Assembly (NCBI RefSeq): GCF_900302485.1
Contig: NZ_OMOI01000001.1
Coordinates: 1,798,001 to 1,862,000 of the forward strand
Reading direction: 5' to 3'
DNA length: 64,000 nucleotides
Source: Aliiroseovarius pelagivivens
Lineage (GTDB): Bacteria; Pseudomonadota; Alphaproteobacteria; Rhodobacterales; Rhodobacteraceae
Position 1 is the stretch's first letter. Each line of letters opens with the position of its first letter. A model generated the notes under the pieces. The model had not been told where the DNA came from and ran no database searches. It saw only the letters and a list, made by a program, of their open reading frames with translations. Below are positions 16,490 through 25,604 of this stretch, piece by piece. Position numbers and translations under genes: made by a program.

Positions 16490-17737
16490 TTATCTCAACC
16501 ACTCGCGAATTCTGGGGCGATCACAGTCATAGGCCATCTTGTTGAATGCGGCGGTAAAGCCCAAGGCCGAGAACCGCACCACATGCTTGGCTTTCTCATT
16601 TTTCCCCGTGCCTCGGATCACAACCTCTTTCCCGCGACGGATGGCGCGGACGATGTCGGCAGATGCAAACCCACTGCGAAGATCAACTGGGCGCACGCGC
16701 CCGTCTTCGATGTTCAGACGGATTTTGCGTCCATCGACAGTGGCCGTAATCGGAAAATCGTTGTTGAAGCGGTTCGGGGTCACAAAATCAAAGTAAAGTG
16801 AGTTTCCGCGCGCTGACGGATCAGCATGGATTTCCATTCGCGGCACCGTATAGGTTTTGAACCCCTTGGTGCTCTTCGCAAAGCTGACGATCGCACAGGT
16901 CCCATCCTCGGAATCGTCATAGCTGATCCAATCATCAAATCGCTTGAAGCCGGGTTCACCACGCAGGTCTTTTCGCTTTGGCTTGAACTTTTCTTCGAGC
17001 AATTGCTCCGCGATCGCCTTGTTCAAATAGCGCGTTGGCTCGTGTCCATTCGACGATGCGTATTCTACCAGCATGTCACGCTCTCGACCGGTGAAATCAC
17101 CCAGACCGACATCTTCTGCATTCGAGTATTTCTGGTTCAGAACCCAACGTATATGACGAATGTCACGCGGCTTCAGCTCCAGCGCTTCCTCTTCTTCAAG
17201 GCTCCCAATCTCGCTAGGTTGGAAAGGTCCGCCTTTGGCACCACATTCATTGGCAAGGGCCGCGGTAATACCTGTGGTCGTCAAGTTGGTGTATGACGCT
17301 GAATGGAACTCGTCATTGCCGTCACGCCCAGTCAGATGAAACAACACGGCATCGTCGCCATCACCTTGCAGGATCGTCCAAAGTGGCTCGGATTCAAGGT
17401 TCTTTGGTTTGACGTCAAAAACACCCGAAAACTTGTCGCGCTGGTTTTGATGTACGATTTGAAGCTGTTCCCAATCACCATCCCGTGTCGCTTCGATGCT
17501 TACGAGACCCTTCTTGCCAGATGTTTTGTATTTGGCCACAAGCAGTGGCGCATCGTCCGACGTCTTGGACCGGGGTTCAAAGATGACTGAACAGCTTCCT
17601 TGATCCCCCTTGATAACCTCGTATTTCATGTCCGCCTGCGCGCTGGTCGCAAAGGTCGACGCCAGCCCTGCCGCGCCAAGGAAAGCTGTCCAACGGGATA
17701 TGCGATGTCTGGTGTATGACGCTTCAGATCTTGTCAT
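16490..17737 (-). CDS. Exported protein of unknown function
   Basis: 415 residues from ATG 17737 (MTRSEASYTRHRISRW...), preceded by GGGACGGA; a start 36 bases earlier is possible. N-terminal signal segment WTAFLGAAGLASTFATSAQA. The mature protein has an N-terminal beta-rich part (about 30-160), a middle segment with LKPRDIRHIRWVLNQKYSN and TGRERDMLVEYASSNG that reads like a peptidoglycan-binding or EF-like helical module, and a C-terminal beta-rich domain ending FSALGFTAAFNKMAYDCDRPRI, a tail I associate with small Rhodobacterales periplasmic proteins. No catalytic motif is evident. Operonic with the vWA-like protein downstream. Confidence 0.68.
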   Translation of the reverse strand: MTRSEASYTRHRISRWTAFLGAAGLASTFATSAQADMKYEVIKGDQGSCSVIFEPRSKTSDDAPLLVAKYKTSGKKGLVSIEATRDGDWEQLQIVHQNQRDKFSGVFDVKPKNLESEPLWTILQGDGDDAVLFHLTGRDGNDEFHSASYTNLTTTGITAALANECGAKGGPFQPSEIGSLEEEEALELKPRDIRHIRWVLNQKYSNAEDVGLGDFTGRERDMLVEYASSNGHEPTRYLNKAIAEQLLEEKFKPKRKDLRGEPGFKRFDDWISYDDSEDGTCAIVSFAKSTKGFKTYTVPRMEIHADPSARGNSLYFDFVTPNRFNNDFPITATVDGRKIRLNIEDGRVRPVDLRSGFASADIVRAIRRGKEVVIRGTGKNEKAKHVVRFSALGFTAAFNKMAYDCDRPRIREWLR

Positions 17738-17910
17738 GATGTGATCCGTCCCTTCGTGAATTTTTTCTATCAATTACAAGTAGCATAACCGCTAAATCTG
17801 TCGACTTTCAAAGATTCATCAGGGAAATCGTTGGTTTTCATCATTTTTAACGGACTGGTGCAGGGCAACGGTCTGGTTTACCACCGCAGCCTAGAACCAA
17901 GAGGATCGAG

Positions 17911-18957
17911 ATGGCCCTGAAGCTTGACACTTTGGCTGAACTTTCAGCGCTGGATGCAGATGACATCATCGACGTGCGTGCGCCATCCGAGTTCGCCGAG
18001 GATCACATTCCCGGCGCAATCAACCTGCCCGCGCTCAGCGACGCCGAACGCGCCCGCGTAGGCACGATTTACGTACAAGACAGCCCTTTTAAAGCGCGCA
18101 AGATCGGGGCGGCCTTGGTCGCACGCAATGTGGCAACCCATCTTGAAACCGAACTGGCCGAGCAGCCGGGGGGCTGGAAGCCTGTGGTCTATTGCTGGCG
18201 TGGTGGACAACGTTCCGGTTCGGTTGTTTCGATCCTGTCGCAGATCGGCTGGCGCGCCCAGCAGCTAGAAGGCGGGTACAAATCTTATCGTCGTCTGGTG
18301 AAGGCGCTGCTCTATGATGCGCCACTTCCGCACAAGTTGATCCTGATCGACGGAGGCACCGGCACCGCCAAGACTCGCTTGCTTGAGGCGCTGAACGAAG
18401 CTGGCGCTCAGGTTCTGGATCTCGAGCATCTCGCCAGCCACCGCGGCTCACTGTTCGGGCTAGTTGGCCCAGCGCAGCCCAGCCAAAAATGGTTTGAAAG
18501 CCAAGTCGCCATGGCACTCAGCCGTTTTGACCCGTCGCGTCCTGTGTTTGTCGAGGCCGAGAGCAACAAAATCGGTCGTTTGATCGTGCCCCCCAGCCTA
18601 TGGCAAAAGATGATCCGCGCACCCCGGTTTGAACTGTCAGCCCCCCTGCCCGCCCGCGCCAAACATCTGGCCCGTGATTATGACGACCTGATTGAAGACC
18701 CCGTCCGGTTAGAGGGCATCCTGGAACAGCTTGTGTCGTATCATGGACGCAGTCAGGTTGACCTGTGGCACGGGTTGGCCCGCAATGGCGATATGTGCGC
18801 CCTTGCAGAGGGATTGATCGAAACACACTATGACCCTCGCTATCGGCGCATCACCCGCAAGGAAGCACCCGACCCAACGCGGATTGCACTGCCTGATTTG
18901 TCAGACTCCACCTTGGCCGAGACCGCTGCAACCCTGATCGCGCAAACTGACGACTGA
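17911..18957 (+). CDS. mnmH: tRNA 2-selenouridine synthase
   Basis: 348 residues. N-terminal rhodanese domain (DDIIDVRAPSEFAEDHIPGAINLP) with the catalytic cysteine C95 in VVYCWRGGQRSGS; C-terminal P-loop domain with GGTGTAKT at 148-155. MnmH (SelU) replaces sulfur by selenium in 2-thiouridine at wobble position 34 of Lys, Glu and Gln tRNAs, using selenophosphate. It is convergent with, and only 5 bases from, the gene for the selenophosphate synthetase fusion, giving a complete selenation pair. Confidence 0.95.
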   Translation: MALKLDTLAELSALDADDIIDVRAPSEFAEDHIPGAINLPALSDAERARVGTIYVQDSPFKARKIGAALVARNVATHLETELAEQPGGWKPVVYCWRGGQRSGSVVSILSQIGWRAQQLEGGYKSYRRLVKALLYDAPLPHKLILIDGGTGTAKTRLLEALNEAGAQVLDLEHLASHRGSLFGLVGPAQPSQKWFESQVAMALSRFDPSRPVFVEAESNKIGRLIVPPSLWQKMIRAPRFELSAPLPARAKHLARDYDDLIEDPVRLEGILEQLVSYHGRSQVDLWHGLARNGDMCALAEGLIETHYDPRYRRITRKEAPDPTRIALPDLSDSTLAETAATLIAQTDD

Positions 18958-18962
18958 GCGAT

Positions 18963-21143
18963 CTAACGGCAGAGAATGCTGGGGCTGCCAGCCTGCAGTT
19001 GCCCAATGACAAATACCTGTCTGCCTTCGGCGGCGAAGGCGTCCAGCGCGGCTTGCACATCCCGCTCGGGCACGGCGGCCAGAAAACCACCTGCGGTCTG
19101 AGGATCATGCAGCAGCACGCCTTTGGAACCGTCCGCGCCATTGACCGGAGCAGCCTCTTTATTGGCATCGTGGATGGTCGACCGCACGCCAGCTTCCGCC
19201 AAGACCTCGGCCCCCGGATAGGTTGGCACCGCGCGCAAATCCAGTTCGGCTGCCACGCCTGATGCGCGACAAATGGCCATCAGATGTCCTGCCAGGCCAA
19301 ACCCCGTCACATCGGTCATCGCCGTTGCGTGGGGCTGCAACAGACGCGCCTCGCCCCCTTGCGAGTACGCCATGCTTTGCATCAGCTGCGCTACATCGCG
19401 CCCATCCGCACGGCCCTGCATTTCGCCGGCCAGCAACGTACCAGACCCGATGGGGCGGGTCATAATCAGGTGATCCCCAGGCTGCGCCCCTGCAGTGGTC
19501 AACGCCTGCGTGCCCTCGGGCAACAGACCCGTCATGGACACACCGATCGTCATCTCGGCCCCCATGCTGGAATGCCCGCCGATCAGAGCCACCTGTTCTT
19601 CTGCAAGGAACGCGGACACCTGCGCCAAAATCTCGTCCATCGTGCGGGTCTGAAACGCTGCACTCATGCGGGGCATGATGACTGACAGCATTGCGGTCTT
19701 GGGCTGCGCCCCCATCGCCCAGATGTCCCCCATCGCATGGTTCACCGCGATCCGCGCAAGGGCGCCGTGATCATCAGTGAAAGCTCGCAGGTGATCCGTG
19801 GTCAGAACCTGAACTGCTCCACCCACACGCATGACCGCCGCATCATCCCCCGGCCCTGTCAGAACCTCATCCGGCATGGGCTGGTCCAGTTTCGACAGCG
19901 CCTGCGTCAAGCTGCCCGGAGCAACTTTTGACCCGCAGCCGCCACACAGCGGCGCCGTGTCACCGTCATTCCCGCCCAGCGCCTGTTCTTGCGTTTCAGG
20001 CCCGCGCGACATGGCCGGATATTCCCGGAACTTCTGCATGAACTTCTGGTCGATGTGATCCTTCCAGCGCCAAAGACCGGGCAACGCAATCGCACGCCCC
20101 CATTTTTCGGCCAAGGCTCGCTTGCCGCCCATCGAGATCAGCTTCAGATAATCATTTTGCGGCTTGAAGGGCTTCATGGACCCGCCTGTCAACGCGGCCC
20201 GCAAATTGTGCGCCAAAACAGGCGCCGCGCGCACAGCGAACACTCCGGCTTTGGGGCGCGGGTCATGCAGCATCTCGGCGCAATCGCCCACAGCAAACAA
20301 ATCGTCATGCCCCTGCACTTGGAACTCCTGCCCGACCGGGATGAACCCATCCGGCGTCAAAGGCAGTGCGGTCTCTTGCAACCAGCCATGGGCGAAGGCC
20401 CCGGCGGTTCCCACGATGAACTGGCTGTCGAGCATCGCGCCATCGGCCAGCACCACATGATCCGCTGTGATCCGCGCGACCAAGGCCCTCGCATGAAGCG
20501 CCACCCCCAAATCGCGCATCGCTGCACGCAAAGGAGCGCGTGCCGCCTTGGCGCGCGCCGTGATGTCATCCCCTGCTTCGATCAGATGCACCTTCGTATT
20601 TGGGTGATCCCGCAACGCGTGCGCCATCGCCAAGGCCAGCTCGACCCCGGCCACGCCAGCCCCAATCACTACCACGTGGGGCGCAGCATCACCCGCAGCG
20701 ACAGCGCGCAGGAAGTCCTGCCATTTGGCTGCATAGACATCCAAGGGCTTCGCGCCGCAAGCATGTTCGGAAAACCCGGGAATGTCGGGCATCTGCGCAT
20801 GGATCCCGATATCGACCGAGGCCACATCATACCCGATCTCACGCCCGCCCTCGACAGTGACCGTCTTCGCCACCGGATCAATCTCGGTGGCATGTCCGAT
20901 CACCAACCGCGCGCCTGCAAATCGCGCCAGTTTCACCAGATCAATGTCCAACGCCTCGCGCGTGTAGTGGCCTGCGATATGTCCCGGAAGCATCCCTGAA
21001 TACGGCGCCGTCGGGGCCGGATTGATCAGTGTCAGTCGCGCACCGGCCAAGGGCTTCATCCCCCATTGGCGCAGCACCAACGCATGGGCATGACCACCCC
21101 CGATCAACACAAGGTCTTTTGTCAGAACCGACTGAGCAAGCAT
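18963..21143 (-). CDS. selD: NADH dehydrogenase-like FAD oxidoreductase fused to selenide, water dikinase
   Basis: 726 residues from ATG 21143. Domain 1 (about 1-385) is an Ndh-type pyridine nucleotide-disulfide oxidoreductase with FAD motif LVLIGGGHAHALVL, NAD motif VVVIGAGVAGVELALA and GHDDLFAVGDCAEM. Domain 2 (about 395-726) is SelD: CGGCGSKVAPGSL contains the catalytic Cys (about 403) and Lys (about 406), followed by the Mg/ATP site GPGDDAAV and the GGHSSMGAEM segment. SelD makes selenophosphate from selenide and ATP. NDH-SelD fusions are known in bacteria; the oxidoreductase domain may supply or handle reduced selenium (inference). Confidence 0.93.
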   Translation of the reverse strand: MLAQSVLTKDLVLIGGGHAHALVLRQWGMKPLAGARLTLINPAPTAPYSGMLPGHIAGHYTREALDIDLVKLARFAGARLVIGHATEIDPVAKTVTVEGGREIGYDVASVDIGIHAQMPDIPGFSEHACGAKPLDVYAAKWQDFLRAVAAGDAAPHVVVIGAGVAGVELALAMAHALRDHPNTKVHLIEAGDDITARAKAARAPLRAAMRDLGVALHARALVARITADHVVLADGAMLDSQFIVGTAGAFAHGWLQETALPLTPDGFIPVGQEFQVQGHDDLFAVGDCAEMLHDPRPKAGVFAVRAAPVLAHNLRAALTGGSMKPFKPQNDYLKLISMGGKRALAEKWGRAIALPGLWRWKDHIDQKFMQKFREYPAMSRGPETQEQALGGNDGDTAPLCGGCGSKVAPGSLTQALSKLDQPMPDEVLTGPGDDAAVMRVGGAVQVLTTDHLRAFTDDHGALARIAVNHAMGDIWAMGAQPKTAMLSVIMPRMSAAFQTRTMDEILAQVSAFLAEEQVALIGGHSSMGAEMTIGVSMTGLLPEGTQALTTAGAQPGDHLIMTRPIGSGTLLAGEMQGRADGRDVAQLMQSMAYSQGGEARLLQPHATAMTDVTGFGLAGHLMAICRASGVAAELDLRAVPTYPGAEVLAEAGVRSTIHDANKEAAPVNGADGSKGVLLHDPQTAGGFLAAVPERDVQAALDAFAAEGRQVFVIGQLQAGSPSILCR

Positions 21144-21342
21144 CACAGATCACCTTAACAACTGTTGCCCTAGGCGATACCTGACCACGCGTTGAATGAC
21201 CACTGCCGAGGCTTTCACAAGGGCGCGACAGTTTCGTTCCGATTGGAAAACGTGGCGGTGCAGAGTTTTCATCTTGAGCCCCCCAAAAACGCGGCGCAAG
21301 GTGGCCCCATGTGGCATACGGACCAACAGGACAGAACCACCA

Positions 21343-22653
21343 ATGACGCAGACCCAGACGAACAGTTCAACCGCCTCATACCGCGACACCTACTATACGC
21401 GCACCATGGTGCCATCGCTGGACGCAGCGCCCCTGACAGATCGGATCGAGACAGAGGTCTGCATCATCGGAGGCGGCATCGCCGGTATCAGCTGCGCCTA
21501 TGAATTGACCAAGGCCGGAAGAGCTGTGGTGTTGTTGGAGGCAGATCAGATCGCATGGGGTGCAAGCGGTCGCAACGGTGGTGTGGTCGGGCCGGGTTTT
21601 GCCGCAGACGGCGCAGCCATTGAAAAGAAACTTGGCATGAAGACCGCCAAGCAGATCTTTGATCTGTCCCAAGAAGGGGTCGATATCTTCCGGTCTTACA
21701 CCGAAACTCTGGCCCTACCCGGCGTCGATATGCGCCCCGGAAGTTTGTCGGTGACGCGGTATCGCGACGCGCAGGCGATGCAGGATTACATCAGGCACAA
21801 GGCCGACGCCTATGGCTATCAACTGGACTATATTTCGACCGAAAAGCTGCGCGAGATGGTGCGCACCGATCGGTATTTTGATGGCGTTTATGACCCGCAG
21901 GGCTTTCACGCCCATTCGCTGAACTATTGCCTTGGACTTGCCCGGGAAACACAACGCCTAGGCGGGCGCTTCTTTGAGAACACGCGTGCGGTCTCGATGT
22001 CGCGTCACGGGGCGGGTCATCTGATCACCACGCCAGCCGGCTCCATCCAGTGCCAGAACATCATTCTATGCCAAGGCGGGATGGTGGACGGGTTTCACAA
22101 GAGATTGCAACGCAACCTGCTGCCCATCGGCACTTTTGTGACTGCTACCGAACCTCTTGGCGATTTGGCGGACGAGATCATCAGTACGACAGCTGCCATT
22201 GTCGACACGCGGATGGCTTGCGACTATTTCCGTATCACGCCGGACAGGCGATTGCTGTGGGGTGGCGGCATGACGGGCATGGCCTTGGAGCCCGCAAATC
22301 TGGAACAGCAGATGCGCCGCGCCTTAACGTCCGTTTTCCCACAGCTTGCAGATGTCAAAATCGATGCGACATGGAGCGGTCTTCTTGGCTATGCGCGCCA
22401 CCGCATGCCCTATGTGTGCGAACTGCATGACGGCGTCTGGGCCGCCACTGGCCTTGGTGGTCACGGCATCAACGTGGGACCTATCATCGGGCGCCTGATC
22501 GCCGAAGCGCTTGTCGAAAATGGCCAACGCCACAAGGTGCTGGACTCTTACGGCCTGACTTGGAATGGCTCCATGTTCGGGCCGCTGGCGGCAGACACGG
22601 TGTATTACTGGGAAGCGCTGAAAGAGCGGTACTTTGAATGGCGCTATCGTTAA
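21343..22653 (+). CDS. FAD-dependent oxidoreductase, DAO family (PuuB/gamma-glutamylputrescine oxidase-like)
   Basis: 436 residues from ATG 21343, where AACAGG is upstream. N-terminal dinucleotide-binding motif TEVCIIGGGIAGISCAYELTKAGRAVVLLEADQIAWGASGRNGGVVGPGF is typical of OrdL/PuuB oxidases that attack amines or N-substituted amino acids. The C-terminal AATGLGGHGINVGPIIGRLIAEAL is the second FAD contact. Substrate unknown; candidate substrates are gamma-glutamylated polyamines, glycine betaine derivatives or D-amino acids. No glutamine-synthetase-like partner is adjacent, which argues against a complete Puu pathway here. The reading frame extends further upstream, but homologues begin near the selected start. 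Confidence 0.85.
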   Translation: MTQTQTNSSTASYRDTYYTRTMVPSLDAAPLTDRIETEVCIIGGGIAGISCAYELTKAGRAVVLLEADQIAWGASGRNGGVVGPGFAADGAAIEKKLGMKTAKQIFDLSQEGVDIFRSYTETLALPGVDMRPGSLSVTRYRDAQAMQDYIRHKADAYGYQLDYISTEKLREMVRTDRYFDGVYDPQGFHAHSLNYCLGLARETQRLGGRFFENTRAVSMSRHGAGHLITTPAGSIQCQNIILCQGGMVDGFHKRLQRNLLPIGTFVTATEPLGDLADEIISTTAAIVDTRMACDYFRITPDRRLLWGGGMTGMALEPANLEQQMRRALTSVFPQLADVKIDATWSGLLGYARHRMPYVCELHDGVWAATGLGGHGINVGPIIGRLIAEALVENGQRHKVLDSYGLTWNGSMFGPLAADTVYYWEALKERYFEWRYR

Positions 22654-22665
22654 GCAGAAAAGAAC

Positions 22666-22689
22666 AAAGGGGGCCGCTTGGCCCCCTTT
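22666..22689. terminator. Bidirectional terminator between oxidoreductase and autotransporter genes
   Basis: Stem AAAGGGGGCC / GGCCCCCTTT with GCTT loop, between two convergent genes. A-rich and T-rich flanks allow termination on both strands. Confidence 0.85.
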
Positions 22690-22719
22690 CAAATTCCCGG
22701 CTATGTGCCTTTGATCAGC

Positions 22720-24798
22720 TTAGAAGCTTAGGGACCAACCCGCAGAGGCTGCAAAGCGTTCCTCGGTGTCGTAGCTGAGCTCAAGACGGCCAGCGCCAGC
22801 CTCGATGCCAGCGAACAGCCGACCCGACCAGCCATCCGCGCCGCTTGACACTGCAAACGGTGATCCACCCAGATTTACATCAATCTGCTGTCCATCCTGA
22901 TAGACAGCATCAACGCCGTAGCGCAGGTAATCCGATCCGTCGAGCGGGCTGCGGAACTCCAAGCGGGCCTCGACGGTGTGCGACGAACTTGCGTCGACAT
23001 CGAGATCTGCACCCGAGAAACCAAAGTTGTGCGCATCGTGCCAAACACCCATATAGCGCAGGCGCAGGCTGTTGTTGCCTCCTCCGATCACGCCGTCCAG
23101 CGTATAGGTCGGTGCGATAAAGATGCTGGTGTAGTCAGCGGATACTTCTTCCAGACCACTGGCCACAGTGTTGTTGGCAACCTGACGGGTGGTGTCGCTT
23201 TTCATCACGCCCAAAGCGAGGCTGTAGTCCCCTCCGCCCAGGGTGCCGTAGATGCCCGCGAACAAGCTTTGAGCCTTGGTGTCGAAAGCGCTGCTGTCAC
23301 GGCTAACATAGTGCTGAAGGCCAACGCCCCCGAAATACCCCATGCCACCGTCGCCATCACGTCCGACGATCACACCGCTCGAATAGCCCCGGAAGGCCAT
23401 GTAGTCTGTTCCGCCAGATCCGGAATGAGACGCCCCGAACACTTTCGCCCAAGTAGGTTTGCCAAGAGCCAAAGAGCCGCGCGCCACCTGTGCGTCACCG
23501 CTTGGTGCAGGGATCGCGTCAGCAATCAAACGGCCAAAATCTGAAGCCATAACATCCCGAGCCGTATATTCCGAGACATCTGCGGTCACGATGGTGTCAC
23601 CGCCGACCACGGAATAGATACCAGACGCGATGTTGATCGTTGCGGGAAGTCCCCCATCCGTCTTAACCACGGCCGACAGGCCAGGTCCGAAGTTTAGCGT
23701 TGCCGTATCGCCGGCCCAGAAACCTACGTCCCCAATCAGAACAGAGCCTTCCAACAGGGTAAGTTCAGCATTGGCCCCTTGCATCAGGATCGACAGTTCC
23801 TGATCGCTGGAAATGGTGCCCGAATTGGTGATGCTTACGCCGCTTGCCGTAGACCAGATCCCTCGGGCTCCGTCCCCTTCAGTAGCCAAAATTCCACTGT
23901 TCACAATCACACTGTCGATCCCACGTGCACGGATCGCCGATGCCCCTGTACCAGTGGTACGTACACTGCCAGAGTTGGTGACTTGCCCCTCAATGTCGGT
24001 TTCTATTCCGTCGGAAAAAGTACCGGCTGTCGTAATAGATCCACTGTTGATCACACTCCCGAAATCATCGGCATTAATTCCGTCAGCGCTGTCACCAAAG
24101 GTTTTCACGATACCAGAGTTATCCACTGTGCCAAGGTCATCGACCTCGATACCATCTGCACTGCTTCCGTTTGTCCGGACAAACCCGGTATTCACGACAC
24201 TGCTGTTATCCTGAGCATTGATGCCTTCAGATACACTCCCGGTGGTAATGACCCGCCCGCTGTTGGTAATCGTGTTGAAATTGTCGACATCAATTCCTTC
24301 AGCGCTGCTTCCAGAGGTTTTGATCAGGCCGGAGTTATCAATGGTGTTTTCATTGTCCAGAAATATCCCTTCAGCGGAACTTCCAGAGGTCCGGATTTCC
24401 CCCGTATTTCGCACGGTATTGCGATCATCCGCGGTTATCCCTTCATCCGAGCTTGTCGTAGTCGTGATAGAACCATTGTTGATAATGATGTTCTCATCAC
24501 TCGTCGCCCGGATCCCATCGTCACTCGATGTAATAGAACCATTGTTGATCAGCGTATTTGCATTTCCCGTGGCATAAAGCCCGCGCCCAGCCGCCACAAT
24601 CGATCCAGAACTGGTCACCCGGATGGTATCGCCGCCATCAACCGTGGCGCCGCCGTTGGTCGTGACGACATCAGTATCAATGATAAAAATTTCTGATTGG
24701 GCGACCTGCGCCCCCGAAATCATAATTGCTGTCGAACTCGCCAGGAGCGAAATTGTTCGTTTAGCGTTTGACCGTACACGCTTTGATTGAGAGTTCAT
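22720..24798 (-). CDS. Autotransporter with 24-residue repeat passenger
   Basis: 692 residues from ATG 24798 (GGGGA upstream). Signal peptide about 1-35 (ending AQVAQSE). The passenger, about residues 40-400, contains ten to eleven 24-residue repeats of consensus NTI-x-NSG-x-I-x-TSGSSAEGI-x-x-DD, predicted to form a right-handed beta-helix. The C-terminal 260-280 residues (from about GKPTWAKVFGASHSGSG) are an autotransporter beta-barrel ending in SLSF with terminal Phe, the outer-membrane assembly signal. No peptidase or lipase motif is visible, so adhesion or surface display is likely. Tandem repeats at DNA level allow copy-number variation. Located beside a gene-poor stretch. Confidence 0.9.
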   Translation of the reverse strand: MNSQSKRVRSNAKRTISLLASSTAIMISGAQVAQSEIFIIDTDVVTTNGGATVDGGDTIRVTSSGSIVAAGRGLYATGNANTLINNGSITSSDDGIRATSDENIIINNGSITTTTSSDEGITADDRNTVRNTGEIRTSGSSAEGIFLDNENTIDNSGLIKTSGSSAEGIDVDNFNTITNSGRVITTGSVSEGINAQDNSSVVNTGFVRTNGSSADGIEVDDLGTVDNSGIVKTFGDSADGINADDFGSVINSGSITTAGTFSDGIETDIEGQVTNSGSVRTTGTGASAIRARGIDSVIVNSGILATEGDGARGIWSTASGVSITNSGTISSDQELSILMQGANAELTLLEGSVLIGDVGFWAGDTATLNFGPGLSAVVKTDGGLPATINIASGIYSVVGGDTIVTADVSEYTARDVMASDFGRLIADAIPAPSGDAQVARGSLALGKPTWAKVFGASHSGSGGTDYMAFRGYSSGVIVGRDGDGGMGYFGGVGLQHYVSRDSSAFDTKAQSLFAGIYGTLGGGDYSLALGVMKSDTTRQVANNTVASGLEEVSADYTSIFIAPTYTLDGVIGGGNNSLRLRYMGVWHDAHNFGFSGADLDVDASSSHTVEARLEFRSPLDGSDYLRYGVDAVYQDGQQIDVNLGGSPFAVSSGADGWSGRLFAGIEAGAGRLELSYDTEERFAASAGWSLSF
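23806..24558 (-). repeat. 72-bp tandem repeats in autotransporter passenger
   Basis: About ten consecutive coding units of 24 codons (first 22, one 25). The protein pattern NSG-x-[IV]-x-T-x-G-x-[SA]-x-[DE]-GI is conserved while the DNA has diverged, so the array is old but ordered. The two most similar neighbouring units share the nine residues TSGSSAEGI. Confidence 0.85.
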
Positions 24799-25532
24799 GA
24801 TCGTCCCCAACTTCCCTATTCCCGGGAAATTTAGGCCTTTCAGGCAATCAAGTAAACAAATGGTTAAAAGCTTTCAAACCACTGTGACCCATATGCGATC
24901 TTGCCTGAAAGCCTCGCAATCTCGACCACCTCAACACCCACAGCGTGCACACGCATATCCGTGCGAACATCTGGACCAACGAGGACCGGGTGCGCCTGCA
25001 ACATATCGGCCTCAGGGTGTGCACATCCACCTGCCGCAGGCTGACGTTAGGTCATCCTCAATCTGCCCAAGTTTTGACAAACAGGTCATAGAAAAAAGGC
25101 GTGTTACGAGTGAGGGGATACTAGTTATGCCGCCACTGGCACCACTCGCCGGTGGCGGTCATCTAGTCAGTTGAGACCGTAGCGGCAGGCTGGTTCCGAA
25201 CCCTCAGCCTCGATTTTACCGACAATTCACACACCGCAATCAGGCCAGTGCCCACCATTCAACCAGCGAAAGCGCTGAGACTGGGCTTTTAGGCTTTGAC
25301 CTTCCTCATTGGTTCCGAAACAGACCATCCGGACGACGACTTGCATTGATGCGTGCCGAGCAGAGCAATAGGAATGACGGCAGCTTTGCCTCGCTCAGCA
25401 CCCCATCAAGTGCGGCGCAACTCGGATCCCGAATGCCATAAATTTGATCCAAGCTGCCGTTCTGCGCGATCTCCGTTTGCCCAAAAGAGGCATCGGGATA
25501 TGATAGCTTTGAAACAGCATTAGGAGGATCCA
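24799..25532. other. Gene-poor 0.73-kb stretch
   Basis: No convincing gene on either strand. It holds the autotransporter promoter near 24799-24900 (with a TTCCCGGGAA palindrome near 24818), a GC-rich imperfect hairpin GCCGCCAC / GTGGCGGT around 25129-25159, and a 10-base direct repeat TGGTTCCGAA at 25191-25200 and 25310-25319. The open frames present read like non-coding DNA. It may be degraded former coding sequence between two unrelated loci. Confidence 0.5.
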
Positions 25533-25604
25533 ATGGAGACCCCCTATCTGGATCAATTTGGTGTCGACGAATATGGAGAAACCCTATCCCCTGCGAAATC
25601 CTAA
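25533..25604 (+). CDS. Possible 23-codon ORF with consensus Shine-Dalgarno ahead of pfkB
   Basis: ATG 25533 is preceded by AGGAGG at 25522-25527 with 5-base spacing, one of the strongest ribosome binding sites in the window. It encodes 23 acidic residues beginning METPYLDQFG and stops at 25602-25604, inside the region that encodes the expected first strand of the PfkB protein in another frame. It is either a leader peptide coupled to pfkB or the real pfkB start followed by a frameshift. Confidence 0.4.
   Translation: METPYLDQFGVDEYGETLSPAKS

Noticed and set aside
25129..25159. Possible insertion-sequence end (GCCGCCAC / GTGGCGGT)
   Set aside because: No transposase, no second terminus and no target-site duplication could be found nearby.
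24797..25174. 125-codon plus-strand frame beside the autotransporter start
   Set aside because: No ribosome binding site and no protein-like pattern; starts inside the autotransporter promoter.
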